A stretch of DNA of 64,000 bases, taken from contig NZ_CP095045.1 in the NCBI RefSeq assembly GCF_022919155.1, forward strand, positions 2,046,001 to 2,110,000, in the 5' to 3' direction. The notes below the pieces were generated by a model, which ran no database searches, was not told the DNA's origin, and was given only the letters and a program-made list of their open reading frames with translations. Each line of letters begins with the position of its first letter. Positions within the stretch are counted from its first letter, which is position 1. Made by a program: the position numbers and the translations under genes. Source of the stretch: Leucobacter allii (lineage in GTDB: Bacteria; Actinomycetota; Actinomycetes; Actinomycetales; Microbacteriaceae). Below are positions 26,477-34,474 of the stretch, in pieces.

Positions 26477-26540
26477 CTGAGAGCCATAGCGGGGCAGCGC
26501 GGGGCAACTGAGAGCCAATGCGGGACGGCGCAGGGCGGAC
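26477..26540. repeat. Two copies of a 31-bp imperfect direct repeat
   Basis: CTGAGAGCCA at 26477 and again at 26508 each start a similar GC-rich run (ATAGCGGGGCAGCG versus ATGCGGGACGGCG). The period is 31 bases. They lie downstream of the MFS gene in the intergenic region, and no frame is conserved. Confidence 0.55.
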
Positions 26541-26679
26541 GGCAGAGGGCGAAACGGCGGCGCAGAATGGCAAGGGGCCCGCAGGCCAGAGCGGAGCGGG
26601 ACACGGCGGCACGCCGCCGGTCGCGCGCGGGGCGGCCGATACCGCGCGGAGGGCCGCCACGGACGGCGCGCACACGCAG

Positions 26680-26715
26680 GAACGGCCGCCCCTCCGAAAG
26701 AAGGGACGGCCGTTC
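26680..26715 (-). terminator. Hairpin after the MFS gene
   Basis: GAACGGCCG at 26680-26688 pairs with CGGCCGTTC at 26707-26715, extended by CCCT/AGGG after one mismatch. The loop contains GAAAG. It lies 35 bases beyond the MFS stop on the minus strand. Confidence 0.65.
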
Positions 26716-26749
26716 GGGGAAGAACAGCGCCGAGAGCGGCGCCTGGGCG

Positions 26750-28117
26750 CTACTTCTGCCAGACGAAATGGCCGCGCTGCTGCGCCCCCTCGTTGTCCGC
26801 GCCGAGGTCGATCCCCGTGCGGTCGCGCAGGAGCAGCGTCGCGGCGAACGCGACGACCATGACGGCACCGATGTAGTACGCCACCGAGGTCGAGGTGCCC
26901 GTAGCCGCGACGAGCCATGCCGAGATCATCGGGGCGAATGCACCGCCGAGGATGGCGCCGATCGCGTAGGTGATCGAGACGCCCGAATAGCGGATCGAGG
27001 CAGGGAAGAGCTCCGCGAAGTAGGCGGCCTGCTGCCCGTACGTGAAGCCGTTGCCGATGGAGAACAGCGCGAGGCCGAGGAAGAGGAGCCAGACGTTCCC
27101 GGTGTTCACGAGCGGGAAGAGCAGGAAGAGCACCGCGAGGAACGCGACCCAGCCGATGATGTAGGTCTTCTTGCGCCCGATCCGATCGGAGACGACGCCC
27201 GCGACGAAGGTGCAGATCAGCCACACCACCGAGGCGCCCGCGACGGCGAGGAGCACGGGCGTGCGCTCCATGCCGACGAAGCCGCCCTCGGCGAGCGGGG
27301 TCGTCGCGTAGTTCTGGATGAACCCGCCGGTCGTCATGTACCCCGCCGCGTTGTTGCCGGCGAACGTGAGCGCGGCGAGCAGCACGAGCAGGCCGTGCTT
27401 CGCGAAGAGCTGCACGACCGGCATGGAGCTGCGCTCCTTGCGCTCGGCGATCTCCGTGAAGACGGGGCTCTCCTCGACCGTACGTCGCACGACGATGCCG
27501 ACGACCACCAGGATGATGCTGAGGAGGAACGGCACGCGCCACCCCCACTCGAGGAACGCGTCACCGGGCGACACGACGCCGGTCATGAGCGCGAGGACGC
27601 CGGAGGCCAGCAGCATGCCGAGCGGTACGCCGATCTGCGGGAAGGCGCCCATGCGCCCGCGGCGCGCGTCGGGGGCGTGCTCGACCGCCATGAGGACGGC
27701 CCCGCCCCATTCGCCGCCCGTGGACAGGCCCTGCAGGATGCGCAGCAGCATGAGCAGGATCGGCGCGAGCAGACCGGCCGTCTCGTAGGTCGGGATCACG
27801 CCGATGAGGGTGGTCGACGCACCCATGAGGATCAGCGTGATGACGAGCATCGCCTTGCGTCCGATCCGGTCGCCGAAGTGCCCGGCGAGGAACGCCCCGA
27901 GCGGCCGGAAGAGGAAGCTCACGCCGACCGTGGCGAAGGAGATGATCGTGGCGGCCTGCGCTCCGGCCGGCTCGAAGAAGAGCTTGCCGAAGACGAGGCC
28001 GGCGGCGCTCGCATAGAGGAAGAAGTCGTACCACTCGATGGTGGTACCGATGACCGTGGCGGCGGCGACGCGGCGGAGCTCACGCCGCTGTGCGGCCGGG
28101 GCGGTGGCGGACATCAT
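26750..28117 (-). CDS. MFS transporter, metabolite:H+ symporter (MHS) type
   Basis: Twelve-helix transporter of 455 residues. The first helix IEWYDFFLYASAAGLVF is the mark of the MHS branch, which includes shikimate, citrate and proline/betaine carriers. The cytoplasmic motif A appears as GHFGDRIGRKAML and again as SDRIGRKKTY. RILQGLSTGGEWGGAVLM is also typical. It should import an organic acid or zwitterion with protons. AAAGGAG precedes the two adjacent ATG codons. It is a single gene with its own promoter region and terminator. Confidence 0.88.
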   Translation of the reverse strand: MMSATAPAAQRRELRRVAAATVIGTTIEWYDFFLYASAAGLVFGKLFFEPAGAQAATIISFATVGVSFLFRPLGAFLAGHFGDRIGRKAMLVITLILMGASTTLIGVIPTYETAGLLAPILLMLLRILQGLSTGGEWGGAVLMAVEHAPDARRGRMGAFPQIGVPLGMLLASGVLALMTGVVSPGDAFLEWGWRVPFLLSIILVVVGIVVRRTVEESPVFTEIAERKERSSMPVVQLFAKHGLLVLLAALTFAGNNAAGYMTTGGFIQNYATTPLAEGGFVGMERTPVLLAVAGASVVWLICTFVAGVVSDRIGRKKTYIIGWVAFLAVLFLLFPLVNTGNVWLLFLGLALFSIGNGFTYGQQAAYFAELFPASIRYSGVSITYAIGAILGGAFAPMISAWLVAATGTSTSVAYYIGAVMVVAFAATLLLRDRTGIDLGADNEGAQQRGHFVWQK

Positions 28118-28135
28118 GGGATTCAGGACTCCTTT

Positions 28136-28175
28136 GTCGATAAATGAACAAGCGATTCGCTATATGAACGAATTA
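28136..28175. promoter_or_regulatory. AT-rich control region of the MFS gene
   Basis: ATGAAC occurs twice, at 28144-28149 and 28164-28169, flanking an 11-base palindrome AGCGATTCGCT (28151-28161). On the minus strand these read GTTCAT, resembling half of the TGTTCAATAA palindrome near the IclR gene. It is the only AT-rich patch upstream of the MFS start, so operator and promoter are likely here. Confidence 0.45.
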
Positions 28176-28276
28176 CGTACCGGTCCAGGGTACACGACGC
28201 CGCCGGCGCACTCGCACGCGGGCCGCCTCGGCCAGCCGGCACTCGTCTCCCGCGCTCCCGCACCCAGATCCCGCTC

Positions 28277-28335
28277 TTCGCACGTCAGGAGATGTCAGTT
28301 CCGACGCCACCAGGTCGCAACGACTGACGTGCGAA
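28277..28335. repeat. Dispersed palindromic repeat, copy 3 (one arm degraded)
   Basis: The right arm 28314-28335 keeps GTCGCAACGACTGACGTGCG almost exactly as in copy 2. The left arm keeps only the outer TTCGCACGTCAG (28277-28288), and an altered segment replaces the rest. The element lies upstream of the MFS start and downstream of the TetR gene that ends at 28490 on the minus strand. Confidence 0.75.
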
Positions 28336-28340
28336 TCGCG

Positions 28341-28430
28341 TGACGCGGGGGGGGCGGGAGGGCGCGGGCGGGCGCGGGCGGGCGCGGGCGCGGGAGGGCG
28401 CGGGTGCGGGAGGGCGCGGGTGCGGGCGCG
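28341..28430. repeat. G-rich tandem repeats (GGCGCGGGCG units)
   Basis: Ninety bases contain 62 G and 21 C on the plus strand, as repeats of GGCGCGGGCG and CGGGTGCGGGAGG. The transcript of the TetR gene, which runs leftward, would be correspondingly C-rich. The plus strand could fold into G-quadruplexes. The remaining bases up to 28489 show nothing else. Confidence 0.7.
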
Positions 28431-28489
28431 GCGAAGGCACGAGCGCGGCGGAGCCAGTGCCCCGACCGGGGCGAGGATCCGGATCGCAC

Positions 28490-29125
28490 TCAGCTGCGGG
28501 CGGCGAGGCCGTCGACGAGCCTGCGGAAGCCGGCGTAGGCGCGCTCGGACGCCCCCGACCCGTCCGCGACCCTGATCGCCGACTCGCGGAGCGCGCCGAC
28601 GAGGAGCACCGCGGTCTCCGCGGCGTCGACCGCCGGATCGATCCCACCCTCGGCCTGCGCCACCGAGATCGCCTCCTGCATCATCTCGACGCTCGCCCCC
28701 GAGCCGATGCCCCGCTCGGGTCCTCCGGCGACGAGCGCGGGACCCGTGACGTTGTAGAAACGCCCGATCCGCTCGTCAGCCGCCAGCTCGAAGAGGGCCG
28801 CCGCATGCGCGGCGAGCCGCTCCCGCCAGTCGTGCGCCTCGGCGACGGCCTGCCGCGTGCGCCCCACGAGGCGCTCTCCGAGCCGGGCGTAGGCGGCACG
28901 CAGCAGCTCGTCGCGGCCATCGGGGAAGTACGCGTACACGGTCCCCCGCGAGACGCCGGAGGCCGCGGTGACGCGGCCGATCGTCAGCTCCGCCTCGCCC
29001 ACCTCGGCGATGACGGCGAGAACCGCCTCCACGATCTCGGCGCGCGTGCGGACGCGCCGCCGTTCGCGCAGGCTCGGCACGCGCGCGGCACTCCCGACGG
29101 CCCGCGGTTCCGCTCCGACTCCCAT
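28490..29125 (-). CDS. TetR/AcrR family regulator
   Basis: Protein of 211 residues with a TetR helix-turn-helix near residues 26-72 (RAEIVEAVLAVIAEVGEAELTIGRVTAASGVSRGTVYAYF, in pieces) and a helical ligand domain. The C-terminal part is the YjdC/AcrR-like type with FYNVTGPALVAGG. It is divergent from the kinase gene, and a palindrome overlaps the kinase promoter, so it is the probable repressor of the kinase and PLP-enzyme pair. Confidence 0.88.
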   Translation of the reverse strand: MGVGAEPRAVGSAARVPSLRERRRVRTRAEIVEAVLAVIAEVGEAELTIGRVTAASGVSRGTVYAYFPDGRDELLRAAYARLGERLVGRTRQAVAEAHDWRERLAAHAAALFELAADERIGRFYNVTGPALVAGGPERGIGSGASVEMMQEAISVAQAEGGIDPAVDAAETAVLLVGALRESAIRVADGSGASERAYAGFRRLVDGLAARS

Positions 29126-29154
29126 ACCCCCAGCCTACGCCGTGCGCGGATCGG

Positions 29155-29193
29155 TTGTGAACTCAGAGATCATTTCCTATACTCCGAGTATAG
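29155..29193 (+). promoter_or_regulatory. Near-consensus promoter with overlapping palindromic operator
   Basis: TTGTGA (29155-29160) and TATACT (29178-29183) are separated by 17 bases, an optimal sigma-70-type arrangement for the kinase gene. The -10 lies inside a 17-bp palindrome CTATACTCCGAGTATAG (29177-29193), whose arms match exactly around one base. A repressor bound there would block the polymerase. The divergent TetR is the obvious candidate. Confidence 0.7.
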
Positions 29194-29235
29194 ATATTCG
29201 CACCGGCGCATCCGAGCCGGGACCGAAAGGACGAG

Positions 29236-30246
29236 ATGGCCCCGATCGACCTCCCCACGGCCGAGGCGCTGGCGCGCGAAGCGCTCGCCGCGTACGGCCT
29301 GCCCGCCGGCACGGAGCTCGCCCTGCTCAAGCAGCGCGAGAACGTCGTGTTCGCGCTCACCGCCGGCAGCGACGACTACGTCCTCCGCGTGCATCGCCAG
29401 GGCTACCACAGCGACGCCGAGCTCTCCTGCGAGCTCGACTTCGTCCGCGCGCTCCACGGCGAGGGCGTCGCCGTACCCGATTTCGTCCCGGCGGCGGACG
29501 GCCGCGGATTCCAGGTCGTCGGAGGCGCGCGCCGCGCCGGACCGCACCAGGTGGATCTGCAGCGCCGCATCGCCAACCACGGCAACTTCGGCGATGAGCG
29601 CACCGCGGTCGACGGCACGGCCGTGCTCCCGCCCGAGGACTTCCGCGCGCTCGGCGGCCTCATCGCGAGCATCCACGACGCGACCGCGCGCTCCGGCTAC
29701 GCGATGGCGGTGCCCCGCGACGACTGGGATCTCGAGGGACTCATCGGCGCGCAGCCCGCCTGGGGCGATCCGCTCCGCCTCGCCGAGCTCGCCGGAGCGG
29801 ATCGGGAGACCGTCGTGCGCGCCATCGCGCGCGTCCGGGAGGATCTCGCTGCCTACGGCTCCCCGGAGCACCGCTTCGGCCCGATCCACGCCGATCTCAC
29901 GCCGGAGAACGTGCTCCGCACCGCCGATGGGCTCGTGCTCATCGATTTCGACGACTTCGCGGCGGGCTGGCACCTCTTCGACCTCGCCACCGCGCTCTAC
30001 TTCTACACGCCCCACCCCCGCGCAGCGGAGTACCGCGCCGCGCTCTTCGCCGGGTACGAGGCGGTCCGGCCCCTCGACGACGCCGACCGAGCCGCCTTCC
30101 CCGCGATGCTCCTCGCCCGCGGCCTGACCTACCTCGGCTGGTCGGCCGACCGGCGCGGCGAACCGACCGCCGAATGGCACGCCACGACGGTCCTCCCCCA
30201 CGTGGTCCGGCTCGCCCGCGACCTCATCGCGAAAGGAACCCCATGA
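29236..30246 (+). CDS. APH-type small-molecule kinase, hydroxylysine/ethanolamine kinase-like
   Basis: Phosphotransferase of 336 residues with the aminoglycoside phosphotransferase/choline kinase fold. The catalytic loop reads HADLTPENVL (about residues 218-227) and the metal-binding aspartate lies in LIDFDD (about 236). Near the N-terminus LLKQRENVVFAL and YVLRVHR form the nucleotide-binding part. The next gene, a class III PLP enzyme, overlaps by ATGA. Kinases of this type paired with class III PLP phospho-lyases act on amino alcohols such as hydroxylysine or ethanolamine in other organisms. I infer a similar phosphorylation step here rather than antibiotic resistance. Confidence 0.85.
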   Translation: MAPIDLPTAEALAREALAAYGLPAGTELALLKQRENVVFALTAGSDDYVLRVHRQGYHSDAELSCELDFVRALHGEGVAVPDFVPAADGRGFQVVGGARRAGPHQVDLQRRIANHGNFGDERTAVDGTAVLPPEDFRALGGLIASIHDATARSGYAMAVPRDDWDLEGLIGAQPAWGDPLRLAELAGADRETVVRAIARVREDLAAYGSPEHRFGPIHADLTPENVLRTADGLVLIDFDDFAAGWHLFDLATALYFYTPHPRAAEYRAALFAGYEAVRPLDDADRAAFPAMLLARGLTYLGWSADRRGEPTAEWHATTVLPHVVRLARDLIAKGTP

Positions 30247-31517
30247 CCTCGACCGCCGAGCTTCTCGCCCGCCGCAACCTGACGATCGGCCCGTACTCCC
30301 CCCTGTTCTACGATGAGCCGCTGCAGTTCACCTCGGCCTCCGGCGTCTGGTTCACCGAGGCGAGCGGCGAGCGCTACCTCGACGGCTACAACAATGTGCC
30401 GCACGTCGGGCACGCGAACCCGCGGGTGGTGCACGCGATCGCCGAGCAGGCGGCGACCCTCAACATCCACACCCGCTACCTCAACGAGCGCGTCGTCGCC
30501 TATGCCGAGCGGTTGCTCGACACCTTCGAGCCGCGGCTGGACCGGGTGCTCTTCGGCAACTCCGGCTCGGAGGCGAACGAGCTCGCGATCCGGATCGCGC
30601 GCCAGCTCACCGGCCACACGGGCATGATCGTCTCCGACTACAGCTATCACGGCACCACGATCACGCTCGCGGGGCTCACGACCGGGCTGCAGACCGCGGT
30701 GCCGCTCGATCCGAACGTGCGCACGCTCCGGATCCCGGACCTCGATCGGGATCAGCGCCCCGAGGCCGCGGTGCTCGCGGACGCCCTCGCCGAGCTCGAC
30801 GCCGCCATCGCCTCGCTGCAGGAGACCGGCTTCGGCGTCGCCGCCTGCCTCTTCGACCCGCTCTTCTCCACCGAGGGCATGCCCCGCGTCCCCGCGGGGC
30901 TCACCGCGGGGATCGCCGAGCGCGTCCGCGCCGCCGGCGGGCTCGTGATCGCCGACGAGGTGCAGAGCGGCTTCGGCCGCACCGGCAGCGAGATGTGGGG
31001 CCACCGCTACGCGGGGCTCGACCCGGATCTCGTGACGATGGGGAAGCCCATGGGGAACGGCCACCCGATCTCCGGGGTCGTCACGAGCGAGACGGTGCTC
31101 GACGCCTTCGGATCGACCAACGAGTTCTTCAACACCTTCGCCGGCAACCCGGTCTCCGCGGCCGCCGGCGAGGCAGTGCTGCTCGAGATGGCGGAGCACG
31201 GTCTGCAGGATCGGGCGCTCGCGCTGGGTCGCACGGCCCGCGCGCGCTTCGACGAGTTCGCGGCGGCGCACGACTTCGTGCGTGCGGCGAAGGGGACGGG
31301 CATGTTCCTCGGCCTCGACTTCGCCGTCGACGGCGAGCCGGCGCCGGGGCTCGCGAAGCGCGTGGTCGAGGAGATGAAGGCCAGGCACGTGCTCATCTCG
31401 CGGATCGGCCGGGACGAGAGCGTGCTCAAGGTCCGCCCCCCGCTCGCCTTCGGCGAGGCCGAACTGCCGATCCTGCTCGACGCGCTCGAGTCCTCGCTCG
31501 ACGCGGTCCGGAGGTAG
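30243..31517 (+). CDS. Class III PLP enzyme, probable phospho-lyase or aminotransferase
   Basis: Pyridoxal-phosphate protein of 424 residues with aminotransferase class III fold. The conserved DEVQSGFGRTG precedes the Schiff-base lysine in TMGKPMGNGHPISGVV (Lys about 268). The N-terminal segment YLDGYNNVPHVGHANPRVV resembles the AGXT2L (ethanolamine-phosphate and phosphohydroxylysine phospho-lyase) branch more than ornithine-type transaminases. It starts inside the kinase stop codon. With the kinase it would convert a phosphorylated amino alcohol to an aldehyde, ammonia and phosphate. A simple transaminase role cannot be excluded. Confidence 0.85.
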   Translation: MTSTAELLARRNLTIGPYSPLFYDEPLQFTSASGVWFTEASGERYLDGYNNVPHVGHANPRVVHAIAEQAATLNIHTRYLNERVVAYAERLLDTFEPRLDRVLFGNSGSEANELAIRIARQLTGHTGMIVSDYSYHGTTITLAGLTTGLQTAVPLDPNVRTLRIPDLDRDQRPEAAVLADALAELDAAIASLQETGFGVAACLFDPLFSTEGMPRVPAGLTAGIAERVRAAGGLVIADEVQSGFGRTGSEMWGHRYAGLDPDLVTMGKPMGNGHPISGVVTSETVLDAFGSTNEFFNTFAGNPVSAAAGEAVLLEMAEHGLQDRALALGRTARARFDEFAAAHDFVRAAKGTGMFLGLDFAVDGEPAPGLAKRVVEEMKARHVLISRIGRDESVLKVRPPLAFGEAELPILLDALESSLDAVRR

Positions 31518-31523
31518 CGCGAC

Positions 31524-31549
31524 AGCGGGCGCGGCGGGCGCCGCCCGCT
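31524..31549 (+). terminator. Weak hairpin after the PLP enzyme gene
   Basis: AGCGGGCG at 31524-31531 pairs with CGCCCGCT at 31542-31549. It starts seven bases past the stop codon, in the short gap before the convergent SDR gene ending at 31607. Confidence 0.4.
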
Positions 31550-31606
31550 CGCGAACGGACGCCCTGCGCGGCTGCGACGCAGGCTCCCCGGCCCCGCCCG
31601 CGCGGC

Positions 31607-32353
31607 TCAGATCCCGGTCGTGAGATACCCCCCGTCGACCGGGAGCACCGTGCCCGTCACGAACGACGCCGCATCGGAGGCGAGGAAGGCGATCGCCTGG
31701 CCGACCTCCTCCGGGCGCCCGAAGCGCGCGAGCGGTGTGCGCGAGAGCAGGCGATCGCGAACGGCCTGCTCCTCGATCGAGTCGAGCAGGGGCGTGTCGA
31801 TCCAGCCCGGCGCCACGGCGTTGACGCGGATGCCGTCGGTCGCCCAGGCCTCGGCGAGCGATTTCGTGAGCTGCACGACACCGCCCTTCGCCGCGGAGTA
31901 CGCGGCGCGCTTCCCGCCGCCGAAGTACGAGTACATCGATGCGATCGTGACGACCGAGCCGCCGCCCGCGGCGAGCAGGTCCCGGCTGAGCTGGGCGATC
32001 CGGTAGACGGCCTGCAGCTGGATCGCGAGCACTCGATTGAAGCTCTCCCATTCGAGTTCCCGATCGCCGAGGCTGATGCCCGCGGCGGGCACGAGCACGT
32101 CGAGCCGGTCGAAGCCGGCGACGAGCGCGACGAGGGCGTCGTCGTCGGTCACGTCCGTCTCGCGGAGTTCGAGCGTCACGTCCTCGGGCACGGGGACGCG
32201 GTCTGCGCCGAGGCCGACGGCGACGACATCCGCGCCGAGCCGGGCGAAGATCGCCGCCGCGGCGAGGCCGATGCCGGAGGTACCCCCGGTGACGAGCACG
32301 GTCCGCCCGGCGAAGGCGTCGGGGAGGAAAGATGGAACGGGTACGGCGGGCAT
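31607..32353 (-). CDS. Short-chain dehydrogenase/reductase
   Basis: SDR of 248 residues. The NAD(P) motif is VTGGTSGIGLAAA (about 20-32). The active-site serine is in TIASMYSYFGG and the YxxxK pair in YSAAKGG. APGWIDTPLL and the final VLPVDGGYLTTG are typical of classical SDRs. The usual NNAG is replaced by VPAAG. The ATG at 32353 has GAAGGAG upstream. It follows the flavoprotein monooxygenase by 62 bases on the same strand and may act on the hydroxylated product. Confidence 0.88.
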   Translation of the reverse strand: MPAVPVPSFLPDAFAGRTVLVTGGTSGIGLAAAAIFARLGADVVAVGLGADRVPVPEDVTLELRETDVTDDDALVALVAGFDRLDVLVPAAGISLGDRELEWESFNRVLAIQLQAVYRIAQLSRDLLAAGGGSVVTIASMYSYFGGGKRAAYSAAKGGVVQLTKSLAEAWATDGIRVNAVAPGWIDTPLLDSIEEQAVRDRLLSRTPLARFGRPEEVGQAIAFLASDAASFVTGTVLPVDGGYLTTGI

Positions 32354-32415
32354 GACGGCTCCTTCAGGATCGATCTGGGAGGCGTGTCGGGGACACGACG
32401 GGACGGCGGGCAGGA

Positions 32416-34281
32416 TCAGCCGACCATGAAGCCGTCGAAGTATGCACCGACGAGTTCCGGCCGTACCAGCGGCAGCACGGCTGCAACATACTGATCCGGC
32501 CGCACGATCACCACGGCGCCGTCGAGACTGATCCCGCGCGCCGCGAAAACGTCGTCCTCCGGGATCGCGGCGAACACCTTCGTGTAGTCGGTGAGCCCAT
32601 ACGGGCCGACCGCGGGTCGGAAGAGTGCCGGCGCGTCCGCGAACGCGAAGGCGTCGAAGGGCTGCTGGGCGATCACCTTGATGTCGAAGGTCGCATCGCG
32701 ATCCCCCTCCCGCAGCCGGTATCGGTTCACGGGCGACGCCTCGGCCTCGTCCATCCAGCGTGCCCAGCGCGCGACCGCGGCATCGGTGGCGAAGCCGTCG
32801 CGATCGGAGAAGACGTAGATGCGGTAGCGGCCGTCGGCCTGGTGGGTGTGGCCGAGATGCTGCGGCGCGGCATCGGCCCGGCGCATGACGGGGGCGGACT
32901 TGAAGCGCTTTCCGAGAGGGAACCCGTCGGCGAGCTCCTGGAACCCGGCATCGCCGACGATGATCGAGCGTTCGTACTCGGTCATGTGCCCGGCGGCGAA
33001 CTCGATGTTCCTCACGTAGAAGTCCTCGATGTCGCTCTCGCCCTCCTCCGCGTGGGCGTAGCGGCTCGACAGCTCCTTGTCGAAGTCGATGAGGTTGACC
33101 GCGGTGACCCGGCGCTCGGCGTGGTACGTGTCGAGCAGTCGGCGATCGCCGATCCCCGTGAGAGCGTAGCCGAGCTTCCAGGCGAGGTTGAAGCCGTCCT
33201 GCATCGAGACGTTCATGCCCTGGCCCGCCTTCGCGGAGTGCGTGTGGCACGCGTCGCCGATTATGAACACGTTCGGATCGTGCTTTTCGGAGCCGTTGTC
33301 GAATCGGTCGGCGACGCGGTGGTTCACCTCGTAGATGGTCGACCAGACGACCTCCTTCACGTCGAGCGTGTAGGGGTGGAGGATCCGCCGCGCGAGCGCG
33401 ATCACGTCGTCGGCTGTCTTACTGCGGATCGCCTCGCCGCCGCCCGGCGGTACGTCGCCCATGTCGACGTAGAGGCGGAAGAGGTGTCCGCCCTCGCGGG
33501 GGATGACGAGGATCGAGCCGTGCGCGTTCGCGATCGCCGACTTCGTGCGGATGTCGGGGAAGTCCGTGACCGCAAGCAGGTCGAGTACGCCCCAGGCCTG
33601 GTTCTGCGGTTCGCCCACGAGCGATCCGCCGATCGCCTTGCGCACCCGGGAACGCGCGCCGTCGGCGCCGACGACGGCCCGCGCGCGAATGGTGAACTCC
33701 TCACCGGCGCGCTCCCCGGCGGTGCGCCGGAGGGTGACGTGCAGCGGGTGGCGCTCGCCCGGCCGCTCCTCGAGACCGACGAACTCGATGCCGTAGTCGG
33801 GGGCGTTGCGCGTGGGCGACCACGCCATGTACCGCTCGAAGTAGTCGTAGACGCGCGTCTGGTTCACAATCAGCTGCACGTACTCGCTGATGCCGCGGTC
33901 GTCGTCGGCCGCCCAGCCAGTGTGCATGATCCGGGAGGGGTCGGCCGGATCGGGGCCCCAGAAGTTCATCGACGTGAGCTTGAAGGCCTCCGCGGTGATC
34001 TCCTCCGCGAAGTCGAAGGCGTCGAAGGTCTCCACCGAGCGGGTCTGGATGCCGTCGGCCCGGCCGATCTCGAGGCGGGCGTCCAGGGAGTCGATGATCC
34101 GCGTCGTGAGCTCGGGGAAGCGCGACAGCTGGGCCGCGGCGATCATGCCGGCGGGCCCGGTGCCCACGATCAGGACGTCGAGCTCTTCCGGGATCTCCGC
34201 GGGGCGGTCGATGCCGGTGCCGTCGGCAGGGAGGATCCGCGGATCGGTCGAGACATAGCCGCGGTGATGGAACTGTTCCAT
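32416..34281 (-). CDS. FAD-dependent aromatic monooxygenase (phenol 2-/3-hydroxybenzoate 4-monooxygenase type)
   Basis: Flavoprotein hydroxylase of 621 residues, a clear paralogue of the one at 10378-12288. The two share the same opening (FHH-GYVSTDPRI), VGTGPAGMIAAAQL, GADGARSRVRKAIGGSL and GDACHTHSAKAGQGMN. The substrate-binding middle differs considerably, so a different phenolic substrate is likely. The C-terminal thioredoxin-like domain is kept and ends in VVIVRPDQYVAAVLPLVRPEL. It is followed by an SDR in the same direction. No dedicated regulator is adjacent, apart from the divergent alcohol dehydrogenase across a 193-bp gap. Confidence 0.9.
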   Translation of the reverse strand: MEQFHHRGYVSTDPRILPADGTGIDRPAEIPEELDVLIVGTGPAGMIAAAQLSRFPELTTRIIDSLDARLEIGRADGIQTRSVETFDAFDFAEEITAEAFKLTSMNFWGPDPADPSRIMHTGWAADDDRGISEYVQLIVNQTRVYDYFERYMAWSPTRNAPDYGIEFVGLEERPGERHPLHVTLRRTAGERAGEEFTIRARAVVGADGARSRVRKAIGGSLVGEPQNQAWGVLDLLAVTDFPDIRTKSAIANAHGSILVIPREGGHLFRLYVDMGDVPPGGGEAIRSKTADDVIALARRILHPYTLDVKEVVWSTIYEVNHRVADRFDNGSEKHDPNVFIIGDACHTHSAKAGQGMNVSMQDGFNLAWKLGYALTGIGDRRLLDTYHAERRVTAVNLIDFDKELSSRYAHAEEGESDIEDFYVRNIEFAAGHMTEYERSIIVGDAGFQELADGFPLGKRFKSAPVMRRADAAPQHLGHTHQADGRYRIYVFSDRDGFATDAAVARWARWMDEAEASPVNRYRLREGDRDATFDIKVIAQQPFDAFAFADAPALFRPAVGPYGLTDYTKVFAAIPEDDVFAARGISLDGAVVIVRPDQYVAAVLPLVRPELVGAYFDGFMVG

Positions 34282-34474
34282 GGAAGTTGACCCTTCGTAC
34301 GCCGTTGTGCGGTGGTTGCGTAGTCATCGTAAAGAGCCGGACCGATGGCGCGGAACCGGCCGGATCCGGCGCGGCCGGAATTGCACGGCGCCTCGGCCGG
34401 ATCGGTCATGCGCCCGTCGCCGCGGCGCGTCAGGATGAAATCACCCACGCACCGAGCTCGATGAGGAGTCGTTC

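Noticed and set aside
28341..28430. Coding repeat protein in the G-rich tract
   Set aside because: Frames across it give only Gly/Arg/Ala strings without a ribosome site. The tract is explained as non-coding low complexity.
29236..30246. Aminoglycoside resistance kinase
   Set aside because: The APH fold alone does not show resistance. The ATGA overlap with a class III PLP enzyme and the tight TetR-type promoter fit amino-alcohol catabolism better.
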